64,000 nt of DNA from Callipepla californica brunnescens (taxonomy: Eukaryota > Chordata > Aves > Galliformes > Odontophoridae), in contig JALIRH010000141.1 of assembly GCA_023055505.1 (NCBI GenBank), forward strand, positions 1 through 64,000, written 5' to 3'. Made by a program: the position numbers and the translations under genes. The notes beneath the pieces are model-generated. The model was not told where the DNA came from. It saw only the letters and a program-made list of their open reading frames with translations, and ran no database searches. This document shows positions 22,928 through 37,014 of this stretch, in pieces (position 1 is the stretch's first letter; each line of letters opens with the position of its first letter).

Positions 22928-24418
22928 AGCATAAAGTGTATGTAGGGTGAATTTGAGTTTTAGGGTCAAAGTTAAATTGTTAGTTTTAGGGTTAGGGTGA
23001 AGGATTGCTTTAGTTCTAGTATTAGGGTGTTTGGGGTTAGGGTTAGGGTAAGGATTTTGGAGTGGATTAGGTTTAGGGTCAGGTTTGGGGGAGTTTTGGG
23101 GTTAGGGTTAGATTTAGGATTAGGGTTAGCAAAAAAGGTGTTTTAGTTTTAGTTTAGGTTAGTGCTAGGATTAGGTTGAGTGTTCTTGTGAAGTTTAGGT
23201 TTAGGGTTAGGTTTAGGTTTAGATTGAGGTTTAGGGTAAGGAGTAGGGTTAATTTGACTTTTAGGGTCAGAGTAGAGTTAAGTCGTGTTAGGGTTAAGGT
23301 TAAGAACAGGATTCAGATTCCAATTAGGTTTTGGGTTCCTACTAGGGATAGGCCTCAAATTAGTGTTAAGGTTAGGGTTAGGGTTAGGTATAGGGAAAGG
23401 GTTAGTGTTAAGGCCAGGGCAAGTGTATGGTTTAGGGTAAAGATTGGATTTAGGGTTAGGTTTAGATGTAGGTTTGGTTTGATCGTTAGGGTGTGAGAAG
23501 GCACCAGCCTTGGATTTCATTTGGAGATTGGGTAAGGTTTAGGAATAGGAATAACATTGGTGTTTAAAAGATGATTAGTGTTAGTATTAGGGATAGGGTT
23601 ACGGTTAGAGTTTAGTTAGGGTTGTTAGTTTTAGAGTGAGGGATAGGGGTATGGTTTGGTCTAGTACTTGGGTTAGGGTTTGGGATAGTCCTAGCATTAG
23701 TGTTAGGGTTAGGGTTCCGTTAGGGTTGTGGTAATCTGATGCTAGGTGTCGGGATTAGGGTTGTGCTTAAATGTGGGTTTGGTTTGAGGGCCAGAGTTAG
23801 GGTTAGGGTAGAGTTAGAATTAGGGTAAGAGTTAGGATTAGGTTTAGGATTAGGATAAAGATTAGGTTAGGATTAGTGTTGGCTTTAGGGTTGTGTCTGG
23901 GAGAAGGGTTAGTGTTAGGGATAGACTTAGGGTAAGAGTAAGTGTTAGGAATAGGCATAGGTTTTGGGAAAGTTTCAGAGTTTGGACTGGATTTATGATT
24001 AGGGTTAGGGACAAAGATTTTTTGAGATTTATGATTAGATTTAGGGAGAAAAGTAGGCTGACTTGTGGTGTTAGCAGTAGGTTTAGGTTTAGGTTTAGGT
24101 TTAGGATTCCATTTGTATTTATTGATCGAGGTTGGGTTAGTTGGAGTGTAAAGGTCAGAGTAGGGTTAGGCCTTGGGATAGGGTTAAGGTTTGGAATAGG
24201 ATTAGGATTCAAATGATGTTACGGGTTGGTGTTAGGGTTAGGGAAAGGTTAGGATCAGGGTTGAGGTCAGGGTTAGGTATAGGAAAAGGGTTAGTGTTAG
24301 GGCTAGGGCAATTGGAAGGGTTAGGCTTAGGCTTAGATATTAGGGTTAGGTTTAGGCGGAGGTTTGGTTCGAGTGTCAGGGTGAGAGAAGGGGTAGGCCT
24401 GGGGTTTGGTTTTGGGTT

Positions 24419-24607
24419 ACATCATACAAATCATCCCATACATTAGCTGGGGTGGGAGGTGCAAGGAACAGCCAGCAAAGTGCTGAGTTCATTCCAATCA
24501 GAGGACCTGAAGATCGGGTAGCTACTATCAAACCGTTTGTGTTGCCAATTCCGATGATATTTATGGGGCCCTGATGTTATGGTTCAGTGGGGAGTCACTA
24601 TCAAGTC
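24419..24607. other. 189-bp core, unit 5
   Basis: C allele, as in its sister unit 2. Confidence 0.92.
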
Positions 24608-26415
24608 CAAACCCAATCCAAACCCCAAACCTACTCCTATTCCTAAACCTTATCTTAACCCTAAACCAAACCCAAACCCAAGGCCCTCCCCTTCTCTCAG
24701 CCTAACACTCAAACTAACCTAAACCCGAAACTAACCCTACATTTATCCTAATCTTATCCATATTCTAAGGCCTAACCCTACTCTGACCAGAAAGCTCATG
24801 TTGTCTAAAATCTACCCCTTACCTAAAACCTAAATCGACAAAAAAACCTAACCCGAAACCTCAACCTAACTCTTCTCCTAACTAGAACACCAGCACTTCA
24901 CCTTACCCTAACTGGAAACCTAGGACTAAATCCTTACCTTGTCCAGAACCCTATTCCTAACCCAAACCAGAATTCTAACCTCTACCCTAACCAAAACCCT
25001 TCCCCTAAACCTAAACCTAATGCTACCCTCAACCAAACCCTAGCCCTAAATCCTACCCTAAAACCAACACCACGTTTAAGCTCAAACCTCAAGCCTCAAA
25101 GAAAGCATCAGATTACCGCAGATCTCACCTAACACTAACCCCAATCCAATCCCTACTACTAACCCCAAACCCAATCCAAACACCAAAACTATTCCTATTC
25201 CTAAACCTAACACTAAGCCAGAACCAAACCCAAGGCCTACCCCTTCTCTCAGCCTGACACTCAAACTAACCTAGACCTGAACGCAACGCTAAATCAAATA
25301 CTAAAACTCACCCTTAGCCAAGGCCCTTTTAGGACCCTTCCCTGGTCCTAAAACTAAAGAGAACCCTACCCCTTCCACTAAACCTTCATCTACATCCCTA
25401 ACCCTTACCCTAAACCTAAATCTACACCAAAACCTAACCCTAACCCTAACATGTCTTCTAACTGTAAAACTAACGCTTCACCTAACCCGAACTGAAACCC
25501 CAGGACTAAACCTTACCTAACACCTAGCTATATTCCTAACCCTATCCTGAAACCTAACGTTAACCCTAACCCTAAAAACAACTTGGAACCAAACCCTAAC
25601 CCTAACCTAACCCTTATCAGAACCCTAAATCTAATCCTAACCGTTACCTCAATTGAACTCCAATTCTTCCTGAAATCTAAATGGGACCTTCAAACCAACC
25701 CCAGATTGAAGCCCAACCCTAAACCTAACACAAAGCATTAGATTACCACAGCCATCACCTAACTCTAACCCCAGCCTTAACGCTAATACTATCCCAAACA
25801 CTATTCCAATTCCTAAACCCAACACAAACCCAAAAACACAAAGCCTACAATTCTCACAGCCTAACACTGAAAGGAAACCTAAATCTTACCCTAACTCTAA
25901 AACTAATCCAAAGCATGACCACAATTTAAACTCTAAATCTACCTTCAAACTAAAGCTGACCCTAACACCAACCTCAAGTAAAAGCCCAACCCTAAGCCTA
26001 ACACAAAGCATTAGATTACCACAACGCTCACCTAACTTCTAACCCCCACCCTAACACTAATACTGAAGCAATCAGATTCCAAATACTAACCCAATTCCTA
26101 TTCTGAAACCCAAAACTATTCCAAAAACAAACCCAAGGCCTAACCTTTCTCTCACCCTAACAATCAAAGAAAACCTATTCCTAAACCTAATCCTAAATCT
26201 AGTCCTAACCCTAACCCTCACCCTTAATCTAACCCCAACCCCCACCCAGAAGCTAACACTTAGCATTGTACAATACCTAAACGTACCCCTAATCCTTATC
26301 ACTAAACCTAAAAGGAACCTGAAACATAGTGCTAAATCCGAACCCTAACCCTGAAGACTAACGCTAACAATGAACCAATTCCTATACCTTTTCCTTCCTC
26401 CAAATTGATTCCTAG

Positions 26416-27993
26416 CACTAACCCTAACCCTACATTAACCCTATCCTAACCCTAACCCTAACCCTAGCCCTAAACTACATTAACCCTAACCCTAACCCTA
26501 ACCCTAACCTAACTCTAACCCTAACCCTAACCCTAAACCTAATGCTAACCCTTACCCTACCCTAACACTAACCCTACCATACCCTAACCCTAACCTACCC
26601 TAAAACTAACCCTAACCCTAACCCTAAACCTAAACCTAAACCTAACCCTAACCCTAATTCCTAACCCTTACCTTAACTGTATCACAATCCCTATCCTAAT
26701 TCTTACCCTAACCCTAACCCTTACCAAACCCTAACCCTAACCCTAACCCTAACTCTAACCTTAACCCTAACCCTAACCCTAACCTAACCCTAACCCTAAT
26801 CCTAACCCTAACCCTAACTCTAATTCCTAACCCTTACCTTAACTGTATCACAATCCCTAACCTAACTCTTACCCTAACCTAACCCTAACCTAACCCTAAC
26901 CCTAACCGTAACCCTAACTCTCACCTTAACCCTAACCCTAACCCTAACCTAACCCTAACCCTAACCCTAACCCTAACCCTAACCCTAACCCTAACCTCAA
27001 CCCTAACCCTAACTCTAACCTTAACCCTAAACCTAACAATAAATTTAACCCTAACCCTAACACTAACCCTAACCCTAATTTTACCCTAACCCTAAGCATA
27101 TCCTAACCCTAACCCTAACCCTAACCCTAACCCCAACCCTAACCTAACCCTAACCCTAACCCTAACCCTAACCCTACCCTAACCCTAACCCTAACCCTAA
27201 CCCTACCCTAACCCTAACCCTAACCCTAACCCTAACCCTAACAATAAATTTAACCTTAACCCTAACCCTAACCCTAACCCTAACCCTAACCCTACCCTAA
27301 CCCTAACCCTAACCCTAACCCTAACCCTAACCCTAACCCTACCCTAACCCTAACCCTAACCCTAACCCTTACCCTAATTCTAGCCTAACCCAAACCCTAA
27401 CCCTAACCCTACCCTAACCCTACCCTAACCCTAACCCTAACCCTAACCCTACTTTACCCTAACCCTAATCCTAACACTAACTCTAACTTTATTCCTTACC
27501 CTAACACTAATCCAATCCCGAACCCTAACCCTAATCCTAGCCCTAACTCTAACTTTATTCGTAACCCTACCCCTAATCCAAACAATAACCCTTACCCTAA
27601 TCAAACCCTATCCCTATTCCTAACCCTTACCCTAACCGTATCACAATCCCTATCCTAACTCTTACCATAACCCAAACCCTAACCTAACCCTAACCCTAAC
27701 CCTAACCCTATCCCTAACCCTTACCCTAACCCTAACCCTACCCTAACCTTAACTCTACCCTAACCGTATCCCTACCCTAACCCTAACCCTAATCCTAGCC
27801 CTTACTCTAACTTTATTCCTAACCCTACCCCTGATCCAAACACTAACCCTAACCTTAATGTAACCCTAACCCTATTCCTAACCCTTACCCTAACTGTATC
27901 CCATTCCCTATCCTAACTCTTACCATAACCCTAACCCTGATGCTAATGCTAACCCTAACCCTGAATCTAACCCTTACCCTAACCCTATCCCTT
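26416..27993 (-). repeat. CCCTAA telomeric block, unit 5 (1578 bp)
   Basis: One base longer than the unit 2 block and with the same rare phrases. The second copy of the 258-bp subrepeat has TTTATTCCT (about 27813), as in units 1 and 4, where unit 2 and the others have TTTAGTCCT. Confidence 0.95.
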
Positions 27994-28244
27994 ACCCAGA
28001 AGCTAACACTTAGCGTTGTACAATACCTAACCGTACCCTAACCCTATCCCTAAACCTAAAAGGAACCCAAACTCTAACCCTAAATCTGTCCCTGAGCCTA
28101 ACCTTCAACCTTACCCTAACCTTAACCCTAACCCTGTTCCATTCTCTAAACATATCTGTAAGCATTACCTTCATCCTAACTCGAACTCTACCCTAACCCT
28201 ATCCCTTTGACCCCAACACAAAACCCAGATTGAGCCTGACCCTA

Positions 28245-28252
28245 ACCTAGAT
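28245..28252. other. Polarity switch point, units 5/6 (type B)
   Basis: ACCTAGAT with AGCATAAAG, the copy of junction 2/3 at an offset of 16827 bases. Confidence 0.86.
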
Positions 28253-29744
28253 AGCATAAAGTGTATGTAGGGTGAATTTGAGTTTTAGGGTCAAAGTTAA
28301 ATTGTTAGTTTTAGGGTTAGGGTGAAGGATTGCTTTAGTTGTAGTATTAGGGTGTTTGGGGTTAGGGTTAGGGTAAGGATTTGGGGGTGGATTAGGTTTA
28401 GGGTCAGGTTTGGGGGAGTTTTGGGGTTAGGGTTAGATTTAGGATTAGGGTTAGCAAAAAAGTTGTTTTAGTTTTAGTTTAGGTTAGTGCTAGGATTAGG
28501 TTGAGTGTTCTTGTGAAGTTTAGGTTTAGGGTTAGGTTTAGGTTTAGATTGAGGTTTAGGGTAAGGAGTAGGGTTCATTTGACTTTTAGGGTCAGAGTAG
28601 AGTTAAGTCGTGTTAGGGTTAAGGTTAAGAACAGGATTCAGATTCCAATTAGGTTTTGGGTTCCTACTAGGGATAGGCCTCAAATTAGTGTTAAGGTTAG
28701 GGTTAGGGTTAGGTATAGGGAAAGGGTTAGTGTTAAGGCCAGGGCAAGTGTATGGTTTAGGGTAAAGATTGGATTTAGGGTTAGGTTTAGATGTAGGTTT
28801 GGTTTGATCGTTAGGGTGTGAGAAGGCACCGGCCTTGGATTTCATTTGGAGATTGGGTAAGGTTTAGGAATAGGAATAACATTGGTGTTTAAAAGATGAT
28901 TAGTGTTAGTATAAGGGAGAGGGTTACGGTTAGAGTTTTGTTAGGGTTTATTAGTTTTAGAGTGAGGGATAGGGGTATGGTTTGGTCTAGTACTTGGGTT
29001 AGGGTTTGGGATAGTCCTAGCATTAGTGTTAGGGTTAGGGTTCCGTTAGGGTTGTGGTAATCTGATGCTAGGTGTCGGGATTAGGGTTGTGCTTAAATGT
29101 GGGTTTGGTTTGAGGGTCAGAGTTAGGGTTAGGGGAGAGTTAGAATTAGGGTAAGAGTTAGGATTAGGTTTAGGATTAGGATAAAGATTAGGTTAGGATT
29201 AGTGTTGGCTTTAGGGTTGTGTCTGGGAGAAGGGTTAGTGTTAGGGATAGACTTAGGGTAAGAGTAAGTGTTAGGAATAGGCATAGGTTTTGGGAAAGTT
29301 TCAGAGTTTGGACTGGATTTATGATTAGGGTTAGGGACAAAGATTTTTTGAGATTTGTGATTAGATTTAGGGAGAAAAGTAGGCTGACTTGTGGTGTTAG
29401 CAGTAGGTTTAGGTTTAGGTTTAGGTTTAGGATTCCATTTGTATTTATTGATCGAGGTTGGGTTAGTTGGAGTGTAAAGGTCAGAGTAGGGTTAGGCCTT
29501 GGGATAGGGTTAAGGTTTGGAATAGGATTAGGATTCAAATGATGTTACGGGTTGGTGTTAGGGTTAGGGAAAGGTTAGGATCAGGGTTGAGGTCAGGGTT
29601 AGGTATAGGAAAAGGGTTAGTGTTAGGGCTAGGGCAATTGGAAGGGTTAGGCTTAGGCTTAGATATTAGGGTTAGGTTTAGGCGGAGGTTTGGTTCGAGT
29701 GTCAGGGTGAGAGAAGGGGTAGGCCTGGGGTTTGGTTTTGGGTT

Positions 29745-29933
29745 ACATCATACAAATCATCACATACATTAGCTGGGGTGGGAGGTGCAAGGAACAGCCA
29801 GCAAAGTGCTGAGTTCATTCCAATCAGAGGACCTGAAGATCGGGTAGCTACTATCAAACCGTTTGTGTTGCCAATTCCGATGATATTTATGGGGCCCTGA
29901 TGTTATGGTTCAGTGGGGAGTCACTATCAAGTC
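29745..29933. other. 189-bp core, unit 6
   Basis: A allele. It is displaced by one base relative to the other units because of the insertion near 28948. Confidence 0.92.
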
Positions 29934-31735
29934 CAAACCCAATCCAAACCCCAAACCTACTCCTATTCCTAAACCTTATCTTAACCCTAAACCAAACCCA
30001 AACCCAAGGCCCTCCCCTTCTCTCAGCCTAACACTCAAACTAACCTAAACCCGAAACTAACCCTACATTTATCCTAATCTTATCCATATTCTAAGGCCTA
30101 ACCCTACTCTGACCAGAAAGCTCATGTTGTCTAAAATCTACCCCTTACCTAAAACCTAAATCGACAAAAAAACCTAACCCGAAACCTCAACCTAACTCTT
30201 CTCCTAACTAGAACACCAGCACTTCACCTTACCCTAACTGGAAACCTAGGACTAAATCCTTACCTTGTCCAGAACCCTATTCCTAACCCAAACCAGAATT
30301 CTAACCTCTACCCTAACCAAAACCCTTCCCCTAAACCTAAACCTAATGCTACCCTCAACCAAACCCTAGCCCTAAATCCTACCCTAAAACCAACACCACG
30401 TTTAAGCTCAAACCTCAAGCCTCAAAGAAAGCATCAGATTACCGCAGATCTCACCTAACACTAACCCCAATCCAATCCCTACTACTAACCCCAAACCCAA
30501 TCCAAACACCAAAACTATTCCTATTCCTAAACCTAACACTAAGCCAGAACCAAACCCAAGGCCTACCCCTTCTCTCAGCCTGACACTCAAACTAACCTAG
30601 ACCTGAACGCAACGCTAAATCAAATACTAAAACTCACCCTTAGCCAAGGCCCTTTTAGGACCCTTCCCTGGTCCTAAAACTAAAGAGAACCCTACCCCTT
30701 CCACTAAACCTTCATCTACATCCCTAACCCTTACCCTAAACCTAAATCTACACCAAAACCTAACCCTAACCCTAACATGTCTTCTAACTGTAAAACTAAC
30801 GCTTCACCTAACCCGAACTGAAACCCCAGGACTAAACCTTACCTAACACCTAGCTATATTCCTAACCCTATCCTGAAACCTAACGTTAACCCTAACCCTA
30901 AAAACAACTTGGAACCAAACCCTAACCCTAACCTAACCCTTATCAGAACCCTAAATCTAATCCTAACCGTTACCTCAATTGAACTCCAATTCTTCCTGAA
31001 ATCTAAATGGGACCTTCAAACCAACCCCAGATTGAAGCCCAACCCTAAACCTAACACAAAGCATTAGATTACCACAGCCATCACCTAACTCTAACCCCAG
31101 CCTTAACGCTAATACTATCCCAAACACTATTCCAATTCCTAAACCCAACACAAACCCAAAAACACAAAGCCTACAATTCTCACAGCCTAACACTGAAAGG
31201 AAACCTAAATCTTACCCTAACTCTAAAACTAATCCAAAGCATGACCACAATTTAAACTCTAAATCTACCTTCAAACTAAAGCTGACCCTAACACCAACCT
31301 CAAGCCCAACCCTAAGCCTAACACAAAGCATTAGATTACCACAACGCTCACCTAACTTCTAACCCCCACCCTAACACTAATACTAAAGCAATCAGATTCC
31401 AAATACTAACCCAATTCCTATTCTGAAACCCAAAACTATTCCAAAAACAAACCCAAGGCCTAACCTTTCTCTCACCCTAACAATCAAAGAAAACCTATTC
31501 CTAAACCTAATCCTAAATCTAGTCCTAACCCTAACCCTCACCCTTAATCTAACCCCAACCCCCACCCAGAAGCTAACACTTAGCATTGTACAATACCTAA
31601 ACGTACCCCTAATCCTTATCACTAAACCTAAAAGGAACCTGAAACATAGTGCTAAATCCGAACCCTAACCCTGAAGACTAACGCTAACAATGAACCAATT
31701 CCTATACCTTTTCCTTCCTCCAAATTGATTCCTAG

Positions 31736-33273
31736 CACTAACCCTAACCCCACATTAACCCTATCCTAACCCTAACCCTAACCCTAGCCCTAAACTACAT
31801 TAACCCTAACCCTAACCCTAGCCCTAACCTAACTCTAACCCTAACCCTAACCCTAAACCTAATGCTAACCCTTACCCTACCCTAACCCTAACCCTACCAT
31901 ACCCTAACCCTAACCTACCCTAACACTAACCCTAACCCTAACCCTAATTCCTAACCCTTACCTTAACTGTATCACAATCCCTATCCTAATTCTTACCCTA
32001 ACCCTAACCCTTACCTAACCCTAACCCTAACTGTAACCTTAACCCTAACCCTAACCCTAACCTAACACTAACCCTAATCCTAACCCTAACCCTAACTCTA
32101 ATTCCTAACCCTTACCTTAACTGTATCACAATCCCTATCCTAATTCTTACCTTAACCCTAACCCTTACCTAACCCTAACCCTAACCCTAACCCTAACCCT
32201 AACCCCAACCCTAACCTAACCCTAACCTAACCCTAACCCTAACCGTAACCCTAACCTAACCCTAACCCTAACCATAACCCTAACCCTAACCCTAACCCTA
32301 ACCCTAACCTCAACCCTAACCCTAACTCTAACCTTAACCCTAAACCTAACAATAAATTTAACCCTAACACTAACACTAACACTAACCCTAATTTTACCAT
32401 AACCCTAAGCATACCCCTAACCCTAACCCTAACCCTAACCCTAACCCCAACCCTAACCTAACCCTAACCCTAACCCTACCCTAAACCTAACCCTAACCCT
32501 AACCCTAACCCTAACCCTAACCCTAACCCTAACCCTAACAATAAATTTAACCTTAACCCTAACCCTAACCCTAACCCTACCCTAACCCTAACCCTAACCC
32601 TAACCCTAACCCTAGCCCTACCCTAACCCTAACCCTAACCCTAACCCTTACCCTAACCCTAGCCTAACCCAAACCCTAACCCTAACCCTACCCTAACCCT
32701 AACCCTAACCCTAACCCTACCCCTAACCCTACTTTACCCTAACCCTAATCCTAACACTAACTCTAACTTTATTCCTTACCCTAACACTAATCCAATCCCG
32801 AACCCTAACCCTAATCCTAGCCCTAACTCTAACTTTATTCGTAACCCTACCCCTAATCCAAACAATAACCCTTACCCTAATCAAACCCTATCCCTATTCC
32901 TAACCCTTACCCTAACCGTATCACAATCCCTATCCTAACTCTTACCATAACCCAAACCCTAACCTAACCCTAACCCTAACCCTAACCCTATCCCTAACCC
33001 TTACCCTAACCCTAACCCTACCCTAACCTTAACTCTACCCTAACCGTATCCCTACCCTAACCCTAACCCTAATCCTAGCCCTTACTCTAACTTTAGTCCT
33101 AACCCTACCCCTGATCCAAACACTAACCCTAACCTTAATGTAACCCTAACCCTATTCCTAACCCTTACCCTAACTGTATCCCATTCCCTATCCTAACTCT
33201 TACCATAACCCTAACCCTGATGCTAATGCTAACCCTAACCCTGAATCTAACCCTTACCCTAACCCTATCCCTT
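31736..33273 (-). repeat. CCCTAA telomeric block, unit 6 (1538 bp)
   Basis: Has AACTGTAACC near 32031, shared only with unit 7. Runs of CACTAACACTAACACTAA follow the first AACAATAAATTTAACC marker (near 32348), a feature of units 3 and 6 to 12. Confidence 0.95.
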
Positions 33274-33524
33274 ACCCAGAAGCTAACACTTAGCGTTGTA
33301 CAATACCTAACCGTACCCTAACCCTATCCCTAAACCTAAAAGGAACCCAAACTCTAACCCTAAATCTGTCCCTGAGCCTAACCTTCAACCTTACCCTAAC
33401 CTTAACCCTAACCCTGTTCCATTCTCTAAACATATCTGTAAGCATTACCTTCATCCTAACTCGAACTCTACCCTAACCCTATCCCTTTGACCCCAACACA
33501 AAACCCAGATTGAGCCTGACCCTA

Positions 33525-33532
33525 ACCTAGGT
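33525..33532. other. Polarity switch point, units 6/7 (type C)
   Basis: ACCTAGGT with AGCATCAAG. Confidence 0.88.
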
Positions 33533-35023
33533 AGCATCAAGTGTATGTAGGGTGAATTTGAGTTTTAGGGTCAAAGTTAAATTGTTAGTTTTAGGGTTAG
33601 GGTGAAGGATTGCTTTAGTTCTAGTATTAGGGTGTTTGGGGTTAGGGTTAGGGTAAGGATTTGGGGGTGGATTAGGTTTAGGGTCAGGTTTGGGGGAGTT
33701 TTGGGGTTAGGGTTAGATTTAGGATTAGGGTTAGCAAAAAAGTTGTTTTAGTTTTAGTTTAGGTTAGTGCTAGGATTAGGTTGAGTGTTCTTGTGAAGTT
33801 TAGGTTTAGGGTTAGGTTTAGGTTTAGATTGAGGTTTAGGGTAAGGAGTAGGGTTCATTTGACTTTTAGGGTCAGAGTAGAGTTAAGTCGTGTTAGGGTT
33901 AAGGTTAAGAACAGGATTCAGATTCCAATTAGGTTTTGGGTTCCTACTAGGGATAGGCCTCAAATTAGTGTTAAGGTTAGGGTTAGGGTTAGGTATAGGG
34001 AAAGGGTTAGTGTTAAGGCCAGGGCAAGTGTATGGTTTAGGGTAAAGATTGGATTTAGGGTTAGGTTTAGATGTAGGTTTGGTTTGATCGTTAGGGTGTG
34101 AGAAGGCACCGGCCTTGGATTTCATTTGGAGATTGGGTAAGGTTTAGGAATAGGAATAACATTGGTGTTTAAAAGATGATTAGTGTTAGTATTAGGGATA
34201 GGGTTACGGTTAGAGTTTAGTTAGGGTTGTTAGTTTTAGAGTGAGGGATAGGGGTATGGTTTGGTCTAGTACTTGGGTTAGGGTTTGGGATAGTCATAGC
34301 ATTAGTGTTAGGGTTAGGGTTCCGTTAGGGTTGTGGTAATCTGATGCTAGGTGTCGGGATTAGGGTTGTGCTTAAATGTGGGTTTGGTTTGAGGGTCAGA
34401 GTTAGGGTTAGGGGAGAGTTAGAATTAGGGTAAGAGTTAGGATTAGGTTTAGGATTAGGATAAAGATTAGGTTAGGATTAGTGTTGGCTTTAGGGTTGTG
34501 TCTGGGAGAAGGGTTAGTGTTAGGGATAGACTTAGGGTAAGAGTAAGTGTTAGGGATAGGCATAGGTTTTGGGAAAGTTTCAGAGTTTGGACTGGATTTA
34601 TGATTAGGGTTAGGGACAAAGATTTTTTGAGATTTGTGATTAGATTTAGGGAGAAAAGTAGGCTGACTTGTGGTGTTAGCAGTAGGTTTAGGTTTAGGTT
34701 TAGGTTTAGGATTCCATTTGTATTTATTGATCGAGGTTGGGTTAGTTGGAGTGTAAAGGTCAGAGTAGGGTTAGGCCTTGGGATAGGGTTAAGGTTTGGA
34801 ATAGGATTAGGATTCAAATGATGTTACGGGTTGGTGTTAGGGTTAGGGAAAGGTTAGGATCAGGGTTGAGGTCAGGGTTAGGTATAGGAAAAGGGTTAGT
34901 GTTAGGGCTAGGGCAATTGGAAGGGTTAGGCTTAGGCTTAGATATTAGGGTTAGGTTTAGGCGGAGGTTTGGTTCGAGTGTCAGGGTGAGAGAAGGGGTA
35001 GGCCTGGGGTTTGGTTTTGGGTT

Positions 35024-35212
35024 ACATCATACAAATCATCACATACATTAGCTGGGGTGGGAGGTGCAAGGAACAGCCAGCAAAGTGCTGAGTTCATTCC
35101 AATCAGAGGACCTGAAGATCGGGTAGCTACTATCAAACCGTTTGTGTTGCCAATTCCGATGATATTTATGGGGCCCTGATGTTATGGTTCAGTGGGGAGT
35201 CACTATCAAGTC
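35024..35212. other. 189-bp core, unit 7
   Basis: A allele; no other change seen. Confidence 0.92.
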
Positions 35213-37014
35213 CAAACCCAATCCAAACCCCAAACCTACTCCTATTCCTAAACCTTATCTTAACCCTAAACCAAACCCAAACCCAAGGCCCTCCCCTTCT
35301 CTCAGCCTAACACTCAAACTAACCTAAACCCGAAACTAACCCTACATTTATCCTAATCTTATCCATATTCTAAGGCCTAACCCTACTCTGACCAGAAAGC
35401 TCATGTTGTCTAAAATCTACCCCTTACCTAAAACCTAAATCGACAAAAAAACCTAACCCGAAACCTCAACCTAACTCTTCTCCTAACTAGAACACCAGCA
35501 CTTCACCTTACCCTAACTGGAAACCTAGGACTAAATCCTTACCTTGTCCAGAACCCTATTCCTAACCCAAACCAGAATTCTAACCTCTACCCTAACCAAA
35601 ACCCTTCCCCTAAACCTAAACCTAATGCTACCCTCAACCAAACCCTAGCCCTAAATCCTACCCTAAAACCAACACCACGTTTAAGCTCAAACCTCAAGCC
35701 TCAAAGAAAGCATCAGATTACCGCAGATCTCACCTAACACTAACCCCAATCCAATCCCTACTACTAACCCCAAACCCAATCCAAACACCAAAACTATTCC
35801 TATTCCTAAACCTAACACTAAGCCAGAACCAAACCCAAGGCCTACCCCTTCTCTCAGCCTGACACTCAAACTAACCTAGACCTGAACGCAACGCTAAATC
35901 AAATACTAAAACTCACCCTTAGCCAAGGCCCTTTTAGGACCCTTCCCTGGTCCTAAAACTAAAGAGAACCCTACCCCTTCCACTAAACCTTCATCTACAT
36001 CCCTAACCCTTACCCTAAACCTAAATCTACACCAAAACCTAACCCTAACCCTAACATGTCTTCTAACTGTAAAACTAACGCTTCACCTAACCCGAACTGA
36101 AACCCCAGGACTAAACCTTACCTAACACCTAGCTATATTCCTAACCCTATCCTGAAACCTAACGTTAACCCTAACCCTAAAAACAACTTGGAACCAAACC
36201 CTAACCCTAACCTAACCCTTATCAGAACCCTAAATCTAATCCTAACCGTTACCTCAATTGAACTCCAATTCTTCCTGAAATCTAAATGGGACCTTCAAAC
36301 CAACCCCAGATTGAAGCCCAACCCTAAACCTAACACAAAGCATTAGATTACCACAGCCATCACCTAACTCTAACCCCAGCCTTAACGCTAATACTATCCC
36401 AAACACTATTCCAATTCCTAAACCCAACACAAACCCAAAAACACAAAGCCTACAATTCTCACAGCCTAACACTGAAAGGAAACCTAAATCTTACCCTAAC
36501 TCTAAAACTAATCCAAAGCATGACCACAATTTAAACTCTAAATCTACCTTCAAACTAAAGCTGACCCTAACACCAACCTCAAGCCCAACCCTAAGCCTAA
36601 CACAAAGCATTAGATTACCACAACGCTCACCTAACTTCTAACCCCCACCCTAACACTAATACTAAAGCAATCAGATTCCAAATACTAACCCAATTCCTAT
36701 TCTGAAACCCAAAACTATTCCAAAAACAAACCCAAGGCCTAACCTTTCTCTCACCCTAACAATCAAAGAAAACCTATTCCTAAACCTAATCCTAAATCTA
36801 GTCCTAACCCTAACCCTCACCCTTAATCTAACCCCAACCCCCACCCAGAAGCTAACACTTAGCATTGTACAATACCTAAACGTACCCCTAATCCTTATCA
36901 CTAAACCTAAAAGGAACCTGAAACATAGTGCTAAATCCGAACCCTAACCCTGAAGACTAACGCTAACAATGAACCAATTCCTATACCTTTTCCTTCCTCC
37001 AAATTGATTCCTAG

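Larger units (their letters stand above)
22924..28248. repeat. Unit 5 (5325 bp, sister of unit 2)
   Basis: Core 24419-24607, CCCTAA block 26416-27993. It carries both variants otherwise private to unit 2 (GGTTAATTTG near 23248, CACCAGCC near 23503), the block variant CTTACCAAACCC near 26723, and the broken switch-point palindrome at its right end. Its length differs from unit 2 by one base, inside the block. Confidence 0.96.
28249..33528. repeat. Unit 6 (5280 bp)
   Basis: Core 29745-29933, CCCTAA block 31736-33273. A cluster of four changes at 28911-28952, including a one-base insertion, is unlike every other unit. The start agrees with unit 3; the distal block agrees with unit 7 (AACTGTAACC at about 32031, seen elsewhere only in unit 7). 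The 6-bp TAAAAG segment is absent. Confidence 0.95.
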
